Positions 18,098-27,584 are shown, counted from the first letter of the stretch. The stretch is 64,000 nucleotides of DNA from Myxococcales bacterium (GCA_016717005.1 JADJUF010000011.1:50647-114646), one strand, 5' to 3'. A program made the numbers and translations. The notes: generated by a model not told the origin, from the letters alone.

Positions 18098-19333
18098 ATG
18101 TTGTATATTTCGGACATGGAAGGCTTGGCAGAGACGGCTCGAAAACGCAGCTCGCGCTTGGGGCTAGCCGTGCTGGCGATGCTAGTCGCGGCGGTCTCGA
18201 GCCTCGCGTTCACGCGTGTTGAGTTGACAAGCGGGCAAACCCTCTCCGTGCCAGAGGCCGCATACGCATCCCTGCAGCTGTTTACATTGAACAATGGCGC
18301 GTGCCCTCGCAGCGGAACCGGCTGGGCGGCAATCCTCTGGGCTTGCTACTTTATCGCGCCGCTTGTTAGCGCGTCTACACTCGTCAGTTTTGGAGCCCAA
18401 GTATGGAGCGATATTCGGGGCCCCGCGCACCGTGCGGGGCAGCTGCGCGGACACACGGTCGTGGCTGGGTATGGCAAGTACACCGAAGCGCTGCTGGCGA
18501 ACTTGGCTCGCGAGAAAGCGCGGAAGGTGGTAATCATTGACTCCAACGGGAAGCTTGCGAGTCCACATCATCCGGAGCACCGTGAATGGCCGGTTCTTCG
18601 CGGTGACTTCGGGAGCGAGGGCGTCCTACGTGCCGCCGGCATCAGCGTCGCCGACGAGGTCTACGCCGCGTCGGATCAGAGCTTCCGCAACCTCGCCGCG
18701 TGCCAGCAGGCGGTGGCGGTACGACCCGGTATCCGTTCGTACGCGCTAGTTGCTGATCCAGACCTCTGGGACGGCCTGGGTGACACGGTGACAGACCTCG
18801 GCATCGAACCGATCAATCCCTACGCGGTCGCAGCGCGAAACTGGGACTTCGATGGCCCCGTGCTAGTGCTTGCAGGATTCGGCGGGTTCGGACGCGCGAT
18901 CGTTCTGGAGCACGGGCGCGGCGCGACTCGACGGCTCAAGCGCGTCGTGTTGATCGATCGCGATGCCGATCGGAAGTGCCGGCATCTCCTGAAGACCTAC
19001 GGGCGCGACGACATCGCGGAGCTCGTGCCCATCAAGGGGGATATCTACGACCCAGCGGTCTTTGAGCAGGCGCTCACCCTCGCGAACGTTCCTGAGCCAA
19101 TGGTCATGCTCGCGACCGGCGACGATGAGAGCAACGTCGAGATGGCGCTGGTCTTACGGCATCGCTGGAACATCAGCGCGACCGTCATCGTCCGCCTCGG
19201 CACGCAGAGCGCCGGCATGACGGAACTGGCCAAACGGGCTGGGTTCCGTTGCGTGGCGCTGCAGAACCTCATCAAGACTTCCGACCTGCAAGGCGCACGC
19301 ACGCCGCCTGCCGAGATCGACCGTGGACCGTGA
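18098..19333 (+). CDS. Membrane protein with two TrkA-N (RCK-like) domains
   Basis: About 411 residues. Two hydrophobic segments near the N-terminus (LAVLAMLVAAVSSLAF, AAILWACYFIAPLVSAS) flank a loop with AAYASLQLFTLNN, then two Rossmann-like NAD-binding domains. The first starts at HTVVAGYGKYTEALLANLA (GxGxxx), the second at GPVLVLAGFGGFGRAIVLEH. Paired TrkA-N domains are typical of K+ channel/transporter gating rings, but there is no TVGYG-type selectivity filter. It is probably a channel-like sensor or NAD-dependent regulator of membrane function. Codon use is AT-richer than its neighbours. Starts at 18098 or 18116 are possible; the upstream sequence lacks a clear Shine-Dalgarno. Confidence 0.75.
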   Translation: MLYISDMEGLAETARKRSSRLGLAVLAMLVAAVSSLAFTRVELTSGQTLSVPEAAYASLQLFTLNNGACPRSGTGWAAILWACYFIAPLVSASTLVSFGAQVWSDIRGPAHRAGQLRGHTVVAGYGKYTEALLANLAREKARKVVIIDSNGKLASPHHPEHREWPVLRGDFGSEGVLRAAGISVADEVYAASDQSFRNLAACQQAVAVRPGIRSYALVADPDLWDGLGDTVTDLGIEPINPYAVAARNWDFDGPVLVLAGFGGFGRAIVLEHGRGATRRLKRVVLIDRDADRKCRHLLKTYGRDDIAELVPIKGDIYDPAVFEQALTLANVPEPMVMLATGDDESNVEMALVLRHRWNISATVIVRLGTQSAGMTELAKRAGFRCVALQNLIKTSDLQGARTPPAEIDRGP

Positions 19334-19514
19334 GAAGCCATAGCGGCCTCGCTGCGACACGCGTGGAGCGGTCAGCATAGGTAGGGCCGCTGAACAAGTG
19401 AACTCGGAGCGCCCGGTAAGTAGTTGTCGCTCATCAAGTTGGTCGACGTGGGCTGTCAGGGCGGGCTAGCGCGAGGTGTTCCTATCGTGGTCATTCGCTT
19501 TCGCCATCTCAAGC

Positions 19515-20054
19515 TCAAGCTCCGTTGTACGGCTTGAACCCAACGTAGCCCTTGCCGGGCGAGCCATCGTTGGACGCGGCGACGCGCTCGAGCTCGTCGC
19601 GTTGATCTGTGAGAAACGCGATCTCGCGGTCGAGCCGGCGGCGCTTCGCGGGATCGGCGCCCCCGCCGCGCTCGGCCAGACGCGATGCGATCACCGCCCG
19701 CAGCGCCGGCAACGTCATCTGCGCCTCCCACGATCGTGTCCCCGGCTTCATGTGCGCCGGCGTCGGCGATAGCTTGAGCGCGATCGCGATCGCCGCGATC
19801 AGCGCGCCGACCAGCGCGAGGAGCGCGAACAGCACTGAGCGCGTCGCCAGGTACACGCCGATCGCGACGAGGATCGGGAGCCCGAACAGCATGAACACGC
19901 GCAAAATGATCACGGCCGGTGAGGGTCGGGCGTGCGCGCGCGCGCGATCGAGCAGATCCTCGGTCCTGCCCTTGAGCGCCTCGAGGCGAGCGATCAGCTC
20001 TTCCTTCGAGGGCGGAGGTCCTTCATCGGTGCGGTCGTCGTTGGCGGCGGGCAT
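19515..20054 (-). CDS. Two-helix membrane protein
   Basis: 179 residues with a charged N-terminal helix (KEELIARLEALKGRTEDLLD), two adjacent membrane spans (VIILRVFMLFGLPILVAIGV and LFALLALVGALIAAIAIALK) and a cytoplasmic C-terminal helical region (RRRLDREIAFLTDQRDELER). No catalytic motif. Probably an inner-membrane accessory protein, function unknown. The ATG at 20054 is well placed before MPAANDDRTDEG. Confidence 0.7.
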   Translation of the reverse strand: MPAANDDRTDEGPPPSKEELIARLEALKGRTEDLLDRARAHARPSPAVIILRVFMLFGLPILVAIGVYLATRSVLFALLALVGALIAAIAIALKLSPTPAHMKPGTRSWEAQMTLPALRAVIASRLAERGGGADPAKRRRLDREIAFLTDQRDELERVAASNDGSPGKGYVGFKPYNGA

Positions 20055-20318
20055 GCCCGAGTCTACGACTCCCGCGGCGCCTACGGCATCGGCGGAAGGG
20101 CCGAGCAGCGGAAGAGCTCACCCGAGCGGAAGGAGGCCGCCGATCGGAAGAGGGCACGACCGTCGTCTTGATACCAGCGCGACCCCCGGAGGGGATGAGA
20201 CCGATGCGACCCGGAGCCCGGTCCGACGTTCCGATCGGCTGCCAGTCGGCGATGGGGCCACGCGCAGATGGGGGTACCCGAACGCGACGCCACCCGAGAC
20301 GGGGTACGCTGGCGCGGC
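20055..20318. other. Divergent gap with REP-like units
   Basis: Contains GAGGCCGCCGATCGGAAGAGG at about 20137 and TTCCGATCGGCTGCCAGTCGG at about 20227. No gene. Confidence 0.5.
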
Positions 20319-20963
20319 ATGGGGCGAGACGATTGGTACCGGCGCACGACCTGGTCCGCAACCGACCGGGCTGAGTTCTACGCTCGCCTGAATCGGTCGC
20401 GCACCTTGGAGGCCAAGGCGCAGTACCTGTGCATCCAGGCCGGGCACTTGCAAGAGACCGGTGACTGCGACCGAATCGCGGCGGCCGTCGAGCTGCTCGA
20501 CGATCTTGTCGCGAGGTTTCCCTGCACATTCCAGCTCACCATGGCGCATCTCCAGCGGGCCGAGTGCCTGGACGCGCTCGATCGCGTCGGGGAGGCGATC
20601 GAGAGCTTCCGCGCAGCCGTGGCCGCGCGGCGGGCGTTGCCGAACGTCTGTACGCGCGTGGCCCTCGTGTTCGGAATGTTCTGCATCCGCCGCGAGCTCG
20701 TCGAGTTGCTCCCCGAGGCCGAAGCCTACGTGGTCGAGTTCGATGACGAGTCGCCATTCCCCCGCGACGTGTTCGAAGCCAACGCCGTGTTCGCCATCGC
20801 CCGAGCGCAGCGCGGCGACACGCCGGGTGCCCGTGCCGCCGCCGTGGGCGCCCTCGCGGCCGCGCGGCTGACGACGTCGGGGCTCCCCGCGCATTCCACG
20901 CTGGGGCTCGTGGACGACGTCGAGCCGAAGCTGCTCGCTCAGCTCGAGCGCCTGGCGGGCTGA
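20319..20963 (+). CDS. TPR-like cytoplasmic protein
   Basis: 214 residues, all-helical. Starts MGRDDWYRRTTWSATDRAEF, a pattern seen in small TPR-type proteins of unknown role. TPR-like pairs cover AKAQYLCIQAGHLQETGD, AVELLDDLVARFPCTFQLTM, HLQRAECLDALDRVGEAIES and the C-terminal RAQRGDTPGARAAAVGALAA. No signal peptide, so cytoplasmic. The ATG at 20319 follows a G-rich but weak ribosome binding region. The stop lies only two bases before the stop of the convergent thioredoxin gene. Confidence 0.72.
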   Translation: MGRDDWYRRTTWSATDRAEFYARLNRSRTLEAKAQYLCIQAGHLQETGDCDRIAAAVELLDDLVARFPCTFQLTMAHLQRAECLDALDRVGEAIESFRAAVAARRALPNVCTRVALVFGMFCIRRELVELLPEAEAYVVEFDDESPFPRDVFEANAVFAIARAQRGDTPGARAAAVGALAAARLTTSGLPAHSTLGLVDDVEPKLLAQLERLAG

Positions 20964-20965
20964 GA

Positions 20966-21415
20966 TCAGGCCGGGCGCGACTTCGCGACCTCGTCGCCCG
21001 CCGGCGCGACCGCGGCTGGCTTTCGCCCGACCAGGCGAGCCCAGAAGCCCTGACCCCGCGCCCGCGACAGCAGCCAATCCACCTTCGCGGCGAGCCGGCG
21101 GGCGTCGAGGGCGCCGACCACGACGTCGAGCACCTCGCCGTCGTGCACCAGCACCATCGTCGGGATGGAGCTGATGTTGAACGCGGCCGCCAGCTGCGGG
21201 TGCGCCTCGGTGTTCACCTTGTAGAAGCGCACCGCGGGCTCGTCCCCCGTGTGCTGCGCGGCGACCGCCTCGAAGTGCGGGGCGAGCGCGCGGCAGGGGG
21301 CGCACCACGGCGCCCAGAAGTCGATCACGCCGGTCCCGCCGCCCGGGCTCATCAGGCGCTCCACCGCCGCGCGGCTCGTGAGGTCGGTGTACGGCTTGGT
21401 CGTGGTTCGCGTCAT
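20966..21415 (-). CDS. Thioredoxin
   Basis: 149 residues with the complete thioredoxin domain. The active site is FWAPWCAPCRAL (CxxC with Ala-Pro between), the cis-Pro is in SSIPTMVLV, and the KVNTEAHPQLAAAFN strand-helix is intact. A C-terminal extension of about 30 residues (ARGQGFWARLVGRKPAAVAP) is unusual. No signal peptide, so a cytoplasmic disulfide reductase is expected. ATG at 21415. Confidence 0.88.
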   Translation of the reverse strand: MTRTTTKPYTDLTSRAAVERLMSPGGGTGVIDFWAPWCAPCRALAPHFEAVAAQHTGDEPAVRFYKVNTEAHPQLAAAFNISSIPTMVLVHDGEVLDVVVGALDARRLAAKVDWLLSRARGQGFWARLVGRKPAAVAPAGDEVAKSRPA

Positions 21416-21698
21416 GAACGTGAGAGCCGGCGCACGGCCGAAGGGTTCGCGCCATCGTCCGCGCTGGTCGCGGCCGTCGGCGCTGCCCGTGGCCGCGCGG
21501 CTGGCGTTCCCGCCGCCGCCGGGCGTTCCCAGCGGCCTGCGGGGGCGCTCGGCGTACGATTCGTGCACAGGTGTCGGGCGCGCAGGCAGCTGCGCTGGCC
21601 AGCCCGGGCTCCCACGAACCCGGTCGACGCCAACGAACTCAGGTGCCTGCCGGCGTCGCCTGGGCCGGCACGGGCGCTGCAACGTCGGTCGCAGGACG

Positions 21699-21887
21699 AT
21701 GACGACGCGAGCGCGAGCGGCCGAGATCGCCGATGCCGACGTGACGTGGCGCGACCGCGTCGAGCTGCTCGTCACGGAGCCGAACGGCGCGTCGAGCCGC
21801 GTGCTGTGCATCCCCTTCGAAGGCGAGGACACCGCGGCGGCTGCTGCACCGCCGACGCGCCACGAAGACCCGTCCCGGGGCCTGTAG
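21699..21887 (+). CDS. Possible small protein
   Basis: 62 residues: MTTRARAAEIADADVTWRDR then VELLVTEPNGASSRVLCIPF and an acidic tail. Codon pattern looks coding over about 45 residues, but there is no family match and no strong ribosome binding site. Could equally be the surviving part of a longer lost gene. Confidence 0.3.
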   Translation: MTTRARAAEIADADVTWRDRVELLVTEPNGASSRVLCIPFEGEDTAAAAAPPTRHEDPSRGL

Positions 21888-22290
21888 TTCGCCCCGTCCG
21901 CCGGGTGGCAGCCGATCGGCGGAAGGGGGCCCGACGCCCTCATCGGGCCTTCCGCTCCGGGGTGAGGGTGGCGCCGATCGTCAGCGCCGAGACCGTGATG
22001 TCGTCCTGGCGGTCGATCGTGATCATCCCCGTTCCGAGCGCCTGCCACCCGGAGGAGGGCCGCCGGTTGCCACCCGGAGGAGGGGCCCGCGCGCCGGCTG
22101 CCGTTCCGATCGCTGCCACCCAGAGGGGGCGCGGTGGAGGCGCGCCGGGGCGGGCCGCGCCGGCCAGGCGCCGGGGCACGGCGCCCAGGGTGGCGACCGG
22201 CAGGGTGAGATCGGGCGGCGACGCCGCCGAGACGACGACCGCGGCCCCGCGCGCGCGCTGGGCGCGCCGGGTGCCCGCCACAACGGCCGG
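21888..22290. repeat. REP-like units between genes
   Basis: CCGCCGGGTGGCAGCCGATCGG at about 21900, then reverse-orientation units with TGCCACCCGGAGGAGG at 22040-22085 and GCTGCCACCCAGAGGGGGCG at 22115. A short minus-strand coding-like stretch (MITIDRQDDITVSALTIGAT) just before them is too short to assign. Confidence 0.75.
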
Positions 22291-24015
22291 TCAGTTGTTC
22301 GGCAGCGCGTATCCGAGCAAGCCCACCGTCTGGTAGCCCTCGCAGGCCGGAGCGGTCGAGACCATGTGGTCGAGGCCGCCGGCGAAGACACAGGCGTAGA
22401 GCGGGACGGTGCCCGCGACCTGCGAGGTGTAGATCCACCCGACGGGGCCCATGGGCTGATCGCCGGCGCAGCTCTGGTCGCGGGTCAGCAGGTTGTGCGC
22501 GCCCCGGGCGCACTCGAACAGCATCACCGTGCCGGGCTGGCGCTCGCGGTGGAGCTTCCACCCGGCGCCCTCCGCGCTGAAGCCGGAGGGCAACATCCGC
22601 GAGGAGGCCCAGTGCCCGTCGCCGAACTTGTAGCCGCGCGTGAGGATCGTGTAGGGCAGATCCTCGAAGCCGCAGTCGTAGGTGCCCGGCTTGTTCATCC
22701 TCGCCCAGCGGGACCAGGACGGCTTGAAGGTGTTGTTCGCGCGCACCAGGCCCATGGCCGCGCCGTTCTCGAGCGCGCCGAAGTCCTTGTAGCGGTAGAG
22801 GATGAAGCTCGTGATGTTCGGCGTCCCCAGGACGTTCCGGTGCGCCGTGCACAGGCCGGTGTCCTGGAGGGCCTCGCTCGAGCCGGCGCCCGAGTTGATC
22901 CCCTGCTCGGTGAGCTGGACCTCCCACGCGTGTGGCCGCGTCGGGAACCTGGCCATCAGGTGACCGACGATCACGCCGACGTTGCCGAACGTCACCTGGG
23001 GCAGATCGGTCGGATCGAAGGACGGCAGCGACCAGCCCTTCGGGTACGGGTGCAAGGCCACCTGCCACTGCCGGGCGCCCGCGCGCGCCGCGAAGCCGTC
23101 GATGAACTCCTCGGCGCCGATCAGCGGCCAGCTGGTGGTCAGGTTGGTCAGGCTGCTGGCGAAGTTCTGATCGAAGGGGACGAACACCTTCGCCTCCGAC
23201 TGATGCGACTTGATGAGGTCGTAGGCGGCGTTGAAGTTGTCCGCGTAGCGCTGGATCCAGGCGTTCTTGTCGCAGGGGGTGATGCCGCCGCCGGCCACGT
23301 TCTGGCCGCAGCCCACGTCGAACCAGATGTTGTGGTTGACCTCGTTGTGGATGATGAAGTCGGCGATGCGCCCGTTCGCGCCGCCGTCGTATCGGCTCGC
23401 GAGCATCCCGGCGAAGCGCGCGAAGTCGGCGGCCTCCCGCGGCGCGCAGAAGTTCTGGAACCACGGGTCCGCCGTGTACGGCGAGCAGCCGGCGACGCGC
23501 GCCCAGGTCGGCACGCCCCAGATCGCCGCGGAGACGAGCACGCCCCGGTTCGTCCAGTCCTTGATCGCGCGGTCCGTGGCCTGGTCGATGCGGAAGCAGA
23601 AGCCGTCGTACTGCTGGTAGCCGCTGGCGCACGGGGCGGGGGCTCGGTTCGCCTCCCAGACGTACCAGGGCAGGTCCAGCTTGATCCGGAGCGTCCTGTG
23701 CCCCGCGAGGGTCGCGGGATCCCCGTCGTCGGGCGTGATGCCCTTGATGGCGTACGCGTCCAGCACCGGATACGCCGGTCCGATGACGACCCCGGCATCC
23801 AGCGGGACGTCCGCGTCCGGAGGAACGCTCGCGTCCGGGGGAACGTTCGCGTCCGGGACGACGCCGGTGTCCCCGCCAACCCCGGCGTCGATGACCTGGG
23901 CGTCAGCGCCCGGGTCGTCGCCGCCATCTCGGGCAGTGTTCGATTGGCCGGTCGAGCAGCCGAGGCCGCTGGCCAGGGTCGCGAGTGGAGCCAGCACGGC
24001 GATGAAGTGGCGCAT
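22291..24015 (-). CDS. DUF5722 glycoside-hydrolase-like lipoprotein
   Basis: 574 residues. Lipoprotein signal MRHFIAVLAPLATLASGLGC, then a linker of repeats (VPPDASVPPDADVPLDAG). The main domain (about 110-470) matches DUF5722, a TIM-barrel clan related to glycosyl hydrolases. FIIHNEVNHN carries the probable acid/base Glu, LTEQGINS carries a second Glu at the position of a nucleophile, and WQVALHPYPKGW is a conserved strand. The C-terminal 90 residues hold two repeats (MLFECARGAHNLLTRDQSC, PLYACVFAGGLDHMVSTAPA) of the DUF5648-like kind that follow many myxobacterial lectin/glycosidase proteins. Likely acts on an extracellular polysaccharide. Confidence 0.82.
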   Translation of the reverse strand: MRHFIAVLAPLATLASGLGCSTGQSNTARDGGDDPGADAQVIDAGVGGDTGVVPDANVPPDASVPPDADVPLDAGVVIGPAYPVLDAYAIKGITPDDGDPATLAGHRTLRIKLDLPWYVWEANRAPAPCASGYQQYDGFCFRIDQATDRAIKDWTNRGVLVSAAIWGVPTWARVAGCSPYTADPWFQNFCAPREAADFARFAGMLASRYDGGANGRIADFIIHNEVNHNIWFDVGCGQNVAGGGITPCDKNAWIQRYADNFNAAYDLIKSHQSEAKVFVPFDQNFASSLTNLTTSWPLIGAEEFIDGFAARAGARQWQVALHPYPKGWSLPSFDPTDLPQVTFGNVGVIVGHLMARFPTRPHAWEVQLTEQGINSGAGSSEALQDTGLCTAHRNVLGTPNITSFILYRYKDFGALENGAAMGLVRANNTFKPSWSRWARMNKPGTYDCGFEDLPYTILTRGYKFGDGHWASSRMLPSGFSAEGAGWKLHRERQPGTVMLFECARGAHNLLTRDQSCAGDQPMGPVGWIYTSQVAGTVPLYACVFAGGLDHMVSTAPACEGYQTVGLLGYALPNN

Positions 24016-24418
24016 GGGATCCTCGTGATGCGATGTCAGCTGGGCCGTGGTCACAGGGACGTCGAGCGGGCGCGCGGCGCTCGGCGCCGCCGGATGACGG
24101 CGCCAGGCGCATCGCCGGGCGGCCTCCGACCGTCGGGTCGGCGCTCGGCGTCGTGCTCGGCGTCCTCGCGGCGCCGAGCGGACCGGTGACGCTCGCGCTG
24201 CACCCGCGCGCGCGGCGTCGTCCCTGGTCCCCCGGCGTGTGCACGGTGGGCACGATAGTCGAGGGGGGCCGGCGCGCTTCTTACGTCGTCTTTTCTGGCG
24301 GCGGGAGCGCGGCGACCTCGACGCACGCGGCGACACCTCGATCAGCCGCCGCCCGATGACCGGCGCCTCTCCCTCCGGGTGGCAGCGGTGGCAGCGGTGC
24401 CTCGGTCGGGGCAGTCGG
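24016..24418. other. Gap between minus-strand genes
   Basis: No gene seen. Ends with CCGGGTGGCAGCGGTGGCAGCG (about 24375), a REP-like variant; the rest is GC-rich unassigned sequence that may hold the promoter of the glycosidase gene. Confidence 0.4.
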
Positions 24419-25378
24419 TCACCACGCGGATCGCCTGATGATCGCTCCCTCGCTCATGGCTTCCCACGTCGGCGGGTCCATCGCCGACAGCTCGGCGTAC
24501 GTGGTGAGCGGGTGGAAGTCGAACTCGTCCGCCAGCGTCGTGCCCGCCAACCCGACGTCCCCCGAGATCAGCAGCTCGCCGCGGGCGTCGAAGTGGCTCG
24601 CGTCCAGCTTGGAGGTGCACAGCTCGAGCTCGACGGCCCCCGGCGCCAGGCGGTACAGCCCTGACGCCCCGCACCCGACCCAGAGGATGTCGCGGTGCTT
24701 GGCCACCCGGTACAGCGTCCGGTCGAACGGGCCGCGTCGGGCCCACCCGTGGACGGAGCCCTCGAGGAGGTAGCGCGAGCCGGGGCCGCACGCGTACATC
24801 TCGTCGTCGCTCACCACGCACACCGAGGCCAGCGCGGCGTTCACCGGCGACGCGACCCGGCGCCAGCGCCCGTTCTCGAGGAAGAAGATCGCGCCCTCGA
24901 GGCCGACCCCGACGATCAGGTCGGGGCGCACGCCGTGCATCTCGAGGATGGGCACCTCCGGCGCCGCGACGGCGTTCCACCGACCGCGGGCGTCCCGGAG
25001 GAAGACGGCGGCGTCGCGCCCGCCCGGCGCGAAGCCCCACGCGTAGACCAGCCCCGCGCCGTCGAGGCCCCAGACCCCCGCGAGCGTGCCCTCCACCTCC
25101 TGCAGGGTCCACTTCGCGTCGGGGGTCAGCCGTGAATAGATCACGCCCCCCTCGTGCACCACGTGCAGCTCTCCCGAGGCGCCGCGCCAGATCCCTGCGA
25201 AGCGCCCTGGGGTGGGGAGCTCGATCTGCATCCCCGACCCCTGCACCTCGCACACGTGCGACTCGCCGGTCTCGATCCCGAACGGCGCGCCGGCCTGCCA
25301 CCGCAGCCCGATGCACGCGGCTCCGTCGAAGGTCAATCCGCTGACTTGCCCATAGGCGTGTTCGAATCTGTCTGTCAA
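24419..25378 (-). CDS. Beta-propeller-like protein
   Basis: 319 residues of repeating beta-strand units with Gly/Trp turns (FAGIWRGASGELHVVHEGGV, TLAGVWGLDGAGLVYAWGFA, DLIVGVGLEGAIFFLENGRW, DEMYACGPGSRYLLEGSVHG, HRDILWVGCGASGLYRLAPG), consistent with a 6-7 bladed propeller. The cytoplasmic/no-signal start is TTG at 25378; it has GGGAGA six bases upstream, which supports it over longer in-frame extensions. Similar proteins occur in myxobacteria next to kinase or toxin loci, but here no partner is evident. Confidence 0.75.
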   Translation of the reverse strand: MTDRFEHAYGQVSGLTFDGAACIGLRWQAGAPFGIETGESHVCEVQGSGMQIELPTPGRFAGIWRGASGELHVVHEGGVIYSRLTPDAKWTLQEVEGTLAGVWGLDGAGLVYAWGFAPGGRDAAVFLRDARGRWNAVAAPEVPILEMHGVRPDLIVGVGLEGAIFFLENGRWRRVASPVNAALASVCVVSDDEMYACGPGSRYLLEGSVHGWARRGPFDRTLYRVAKHRDILWVGCGASGLYRLAPGAVELELCTSKLDASHFDARGELLISGDVGLAGTTLADEFDFHPLTTYAELSAMDPPTWEAMSEGAIIRRSAW

Positions 25379-25749
25379 CGTCGTCTCCCGTTCATCGCGT
25401 GCCGCTCGGGCGTGGGGGCATGGGGTGAGCTTGGTCGTGTGCCGGCTGCGACTCAATCAGTCGGACATCCCATCCGCCATACGGGTTCAAGCCCGCCGGA
25501 CGCGTGCGCGCGCCCCCAACTCACCATGACGGTGCGGTTGCGAGTTCTTCCCCTCCAAACGACGTGAACAGGTGTGTGCCAGGCTGCAGCCCGCCTGCGT
25601 CCGGCCACCCGCCGGGTGGCCGCCGATCCCACCCGCCGGGTCGCGTGCCGGAGCTCGCGAGCGTGCCCGAGCGCGAGGCGGTGTACGAGACGAGCGAGGC
25701 GGAGGGGTGCGGCTGCTGATCGGGCGGGGCCGGTGCCCCGCCGGACGGT

Positions 25750-25948
25750 CGCACGGTCAGGTGGGCGTGGAGACGTCGTCCCTGTTGCGCGTCGCGCGCC
25801 TGTGGGCGCTCGGGTTCGAAGTGCAGAACGAGATCGTGCACGCCCACGAGCTCCCGACGGGCTGCTCGGCCTGCGCTTCCTCGATCGCCTCGACTACACC
25901 ATCCGGTCGCACCGCGACGAGGTCGAGGCACGGCTCGCGATGGCCTGA
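25750..25948 (+). pseudogene. Remnant of a retropepsin-like protein
   Basis: Two frames joined near 25860 read SLLRVARLWALGFEVQNEIV then DGLLGLRFLDRLDYTIRSHR to a stop at 25948. This aligns with the C-terminal 65 residues of the intact retropepsin at 44.0-44.4 kb (LRVARFAALGF...DGLVGLTFLDRLNYEIRS). The N-terminal half with DTGS is missing, so this is a truncated copy. Confidence 0.6.
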
Positions 25949-25967
25949 TCTGGCGCCCTCGACGCGA

Positions 25968-26070
25968 CGCAGCCGCGGGCGCGACTAGCCGATCCCCGGG
26001 CCAGGCGCCCAGCGTGGGCGCGCGGGCCAAAGCGCGAGCCCCAATGCCGGGTGGCAGCCGATCGGAGCAG
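25968..26070. repeat. Copy of the RAYT upstream element plus REP-like unit
   Basis: CCGATCCCCGGGCCAGGCG with hairpin GCGCCCAGCGTGGGCGC at 26005-26021, homologous to the leader of the RAYT gene at 49.9 kb, followed by GCCGGGTGGCAGCCGATCGG at 26046. The coding part is absent. Confidence 0.7.
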
Positions 26071-26135
26071 GGCACCAACGACGCTCGACGACGGCGAGGC
26101 AGCGCTGGTCGAGCGCTGAGCGCGCCGCCTCGCGG

Positions 26136-26258
26136 CTATTGCCCGGACTTCGAGCGGCGCCGCTTGAGAAGCCTGGCGGCGGCTTGCTTGCGCAGCTTCG
26201 CGAGCGTCTTCTGCTCGGGCGTGGGGTCGTTGGGTACGGCGGGTTTGCGTTTGCTCAT
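26136..26258 (-). CDS. Small basic protein
   Basis: 40 residues, MSKRKPAVPNDPTPEQKTLA then KLRKQAAARLLKRRRSKSGQ. Strong positive charge and a helical middle suggest nucleic-acid binding or ribosome association. The codon pattern is coherent and the ATG at 26258 is clear, but length is small and no homologue is known to me. Confidence 0.45.
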   Translation of the reverse strand: MSKRKPAVPNDPTPEQKTLAKLRKQAAARLLKRRRSKSGQ

Positions 26259-26339
26259 GGGGCCGCACCGTACCCGATCTCGTGGTCGTCCTCCCCGATT
26301 CTCGGCGGTGATGTTCGGCGCCCGAGCCATTTCGGGCCG

Positions 26340-26470
26340 GCAACGTCGGCGGCCCCCAATCCCGGGTGGCAGGTTCCGGTCGGTCGTGACTCAACTTCCC
26401 GGTTCCGGTCGGTCGTGACTCATTCCCGGGGCGCGACTCAATCTTCCGGGTCGAAGGGCCTGGAGCGGCG
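26340..26470. repeat. GGTCGGTCGTGACTC repeats
   Basis: CCGGTCGGTCGTGACTCA occurs twice (26376 and 26405 regions), followed by GCGCGACTCAATCTTCCGGG. Related units appear at 27716-27775, 29565-29600, 29690 and 51095. A REP-like GGGTGGCAGG precedes them. Confidence 0.6.
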
Positions 26471-26530
26471 GAATCTGTCAACCGCGGCCGTGACGGCCCC
26501 CGCGGAGACGGCCTCTCGGAGCGTCGTCGA

Positions 26531-27535
26531 TCACGGCGCGTGCAGGTTGCGGCAGGCGTCGAGGCGCGGCGTGACGTCGTGGCCCTTGGCGTCGAGCTTG
26601 TAGTTGGCCAGGTCCTTCGGGAACCAGTCGAGGTTGCACGAGTAGAGGTGCCCGCCGAAGCGCTGGATCGCCTTGAAGTAGTGGGCCCCGACGTCGCCGC
26701 GGTACGAGCTGCGGTACAGGATCCAGATCCCCGCGGCGAGCTGGCCGCGCTCGCGGACTTCGCTGGTGAACGTGCCGTCGGCCGAGGTCGCGTCGCGCTC
26801 GAGCTTGGCCACCGCTGCGTCGTAGCCGGCCTCGCCAGGTTCGATCCACAGGTGGACCCCCGGGAGGTCGATGTCGTGCGTCGGGGCGAGCCCGGCCGGC
26901 ACCGTCATGCACAGCCCGAGGTCGGGCTGGTACCAGCGGCCCTGGCACTCGGCGGCGGTGGCCGCGGGGGTGATGCTCTTGCACGCGTCGGTCAGCGGGG
27001 TCACGTCACGCCCGGCGTCGTCGATCGCCGGCTTGCCCTTGACGTTGCCGACCGACCACAGCACCTCGCACTGGACGGTGTGGTCGCGCAGCCGGACGAC
27101 CGCCCGGATCCGCGCCGAGCCCATGGTCCCGTGGTAGGTGTCGCCCCAGCGCATCCACTTGCCATCGGGTAGATCGCCCTGATCGATCGCGCGCCGGCCC
27201 TGGTGCTCGTCGGGCGTCCCGGCCTCCTCGACCATGGCCGCGACCCACTCGTCATAGCGGGCCGCGGTCGTGGCCTGGAGCGAGATCCTGGGGGCTGCGG
27301 GCGTGGTGTCCGCGAGCATCAGCCGGAGCGTGGCCGGGCCGGTCGCCGTGGTGCAGAAGGCCGGGTCGACGTGGGCCCACTGGCCGGCGCACGGGGCCGG
27401 CGGCGCGGCGTCGATCGCCAGCGGCGCGGCGTCGACGGCGACCGACGCGGTGGTCGCGGTCGCGCCGGGTGGTGGCGCCGCGCGTTTGCAGCCGACCAGC
27501 GCGATCAGGACGACCCACAGCAGCGCAGTCCGCAT
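26531..27535 (-). CDS. Two-module lipoprotein
   Basis: 334 residues, lipoprotein signal MRTALLWVVLIALVGC. Two related halves of about 140 residues, each beginning with a CxGxW...FC/LC pattern (APCAGQWAHVDPAFCTTATG; AECQGRWYQPDLGLCMTVPA), then an LRLMLADTTP-type strand and a late CEVLW/YSCNLDW Cys pair before VTPLTDACKS/VTPRLDACRN. An internal duplication is clear. Probably a periplasmic or surface protein with two disulfide-stabilised domains. Function unknown. Confidence 0.75.
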   Translation of the reverse strand: MRTALLWVVLIALVGCKRAAPPPGATATTASVAVDAAPLAIDAAPPAPCAGQWAHVDPAFCTTATGPATLRLMLADTTPAAPRISLQATTAARYDEWVAAMVEEAGTPDEHQGRRAIDQGDLPDGKWMRWGDTYHGTMGSARIRAVVRLRDHTVQCEVLWSVGNVKGKPAIDDAGRDVTPLTDACKSITPAATAAECQGRWYQPDLGLCMTVPAGLAPTHDIDLPGVHLWIEPGEAGYDAAVAKLERDATSADGTFTSEVRERGQLAAGIWILYRSSYRGDVGAHYFKAIQRFGGHLYSCNLDWFPKDLANYKLDAKGHDVTPRLDACRNLHAP

Positions 27536-27584
27536 GAAGCGATCCTACGAGTCCCCGCGTCGGCGCGCGGCGCTTGTCCTGCGG

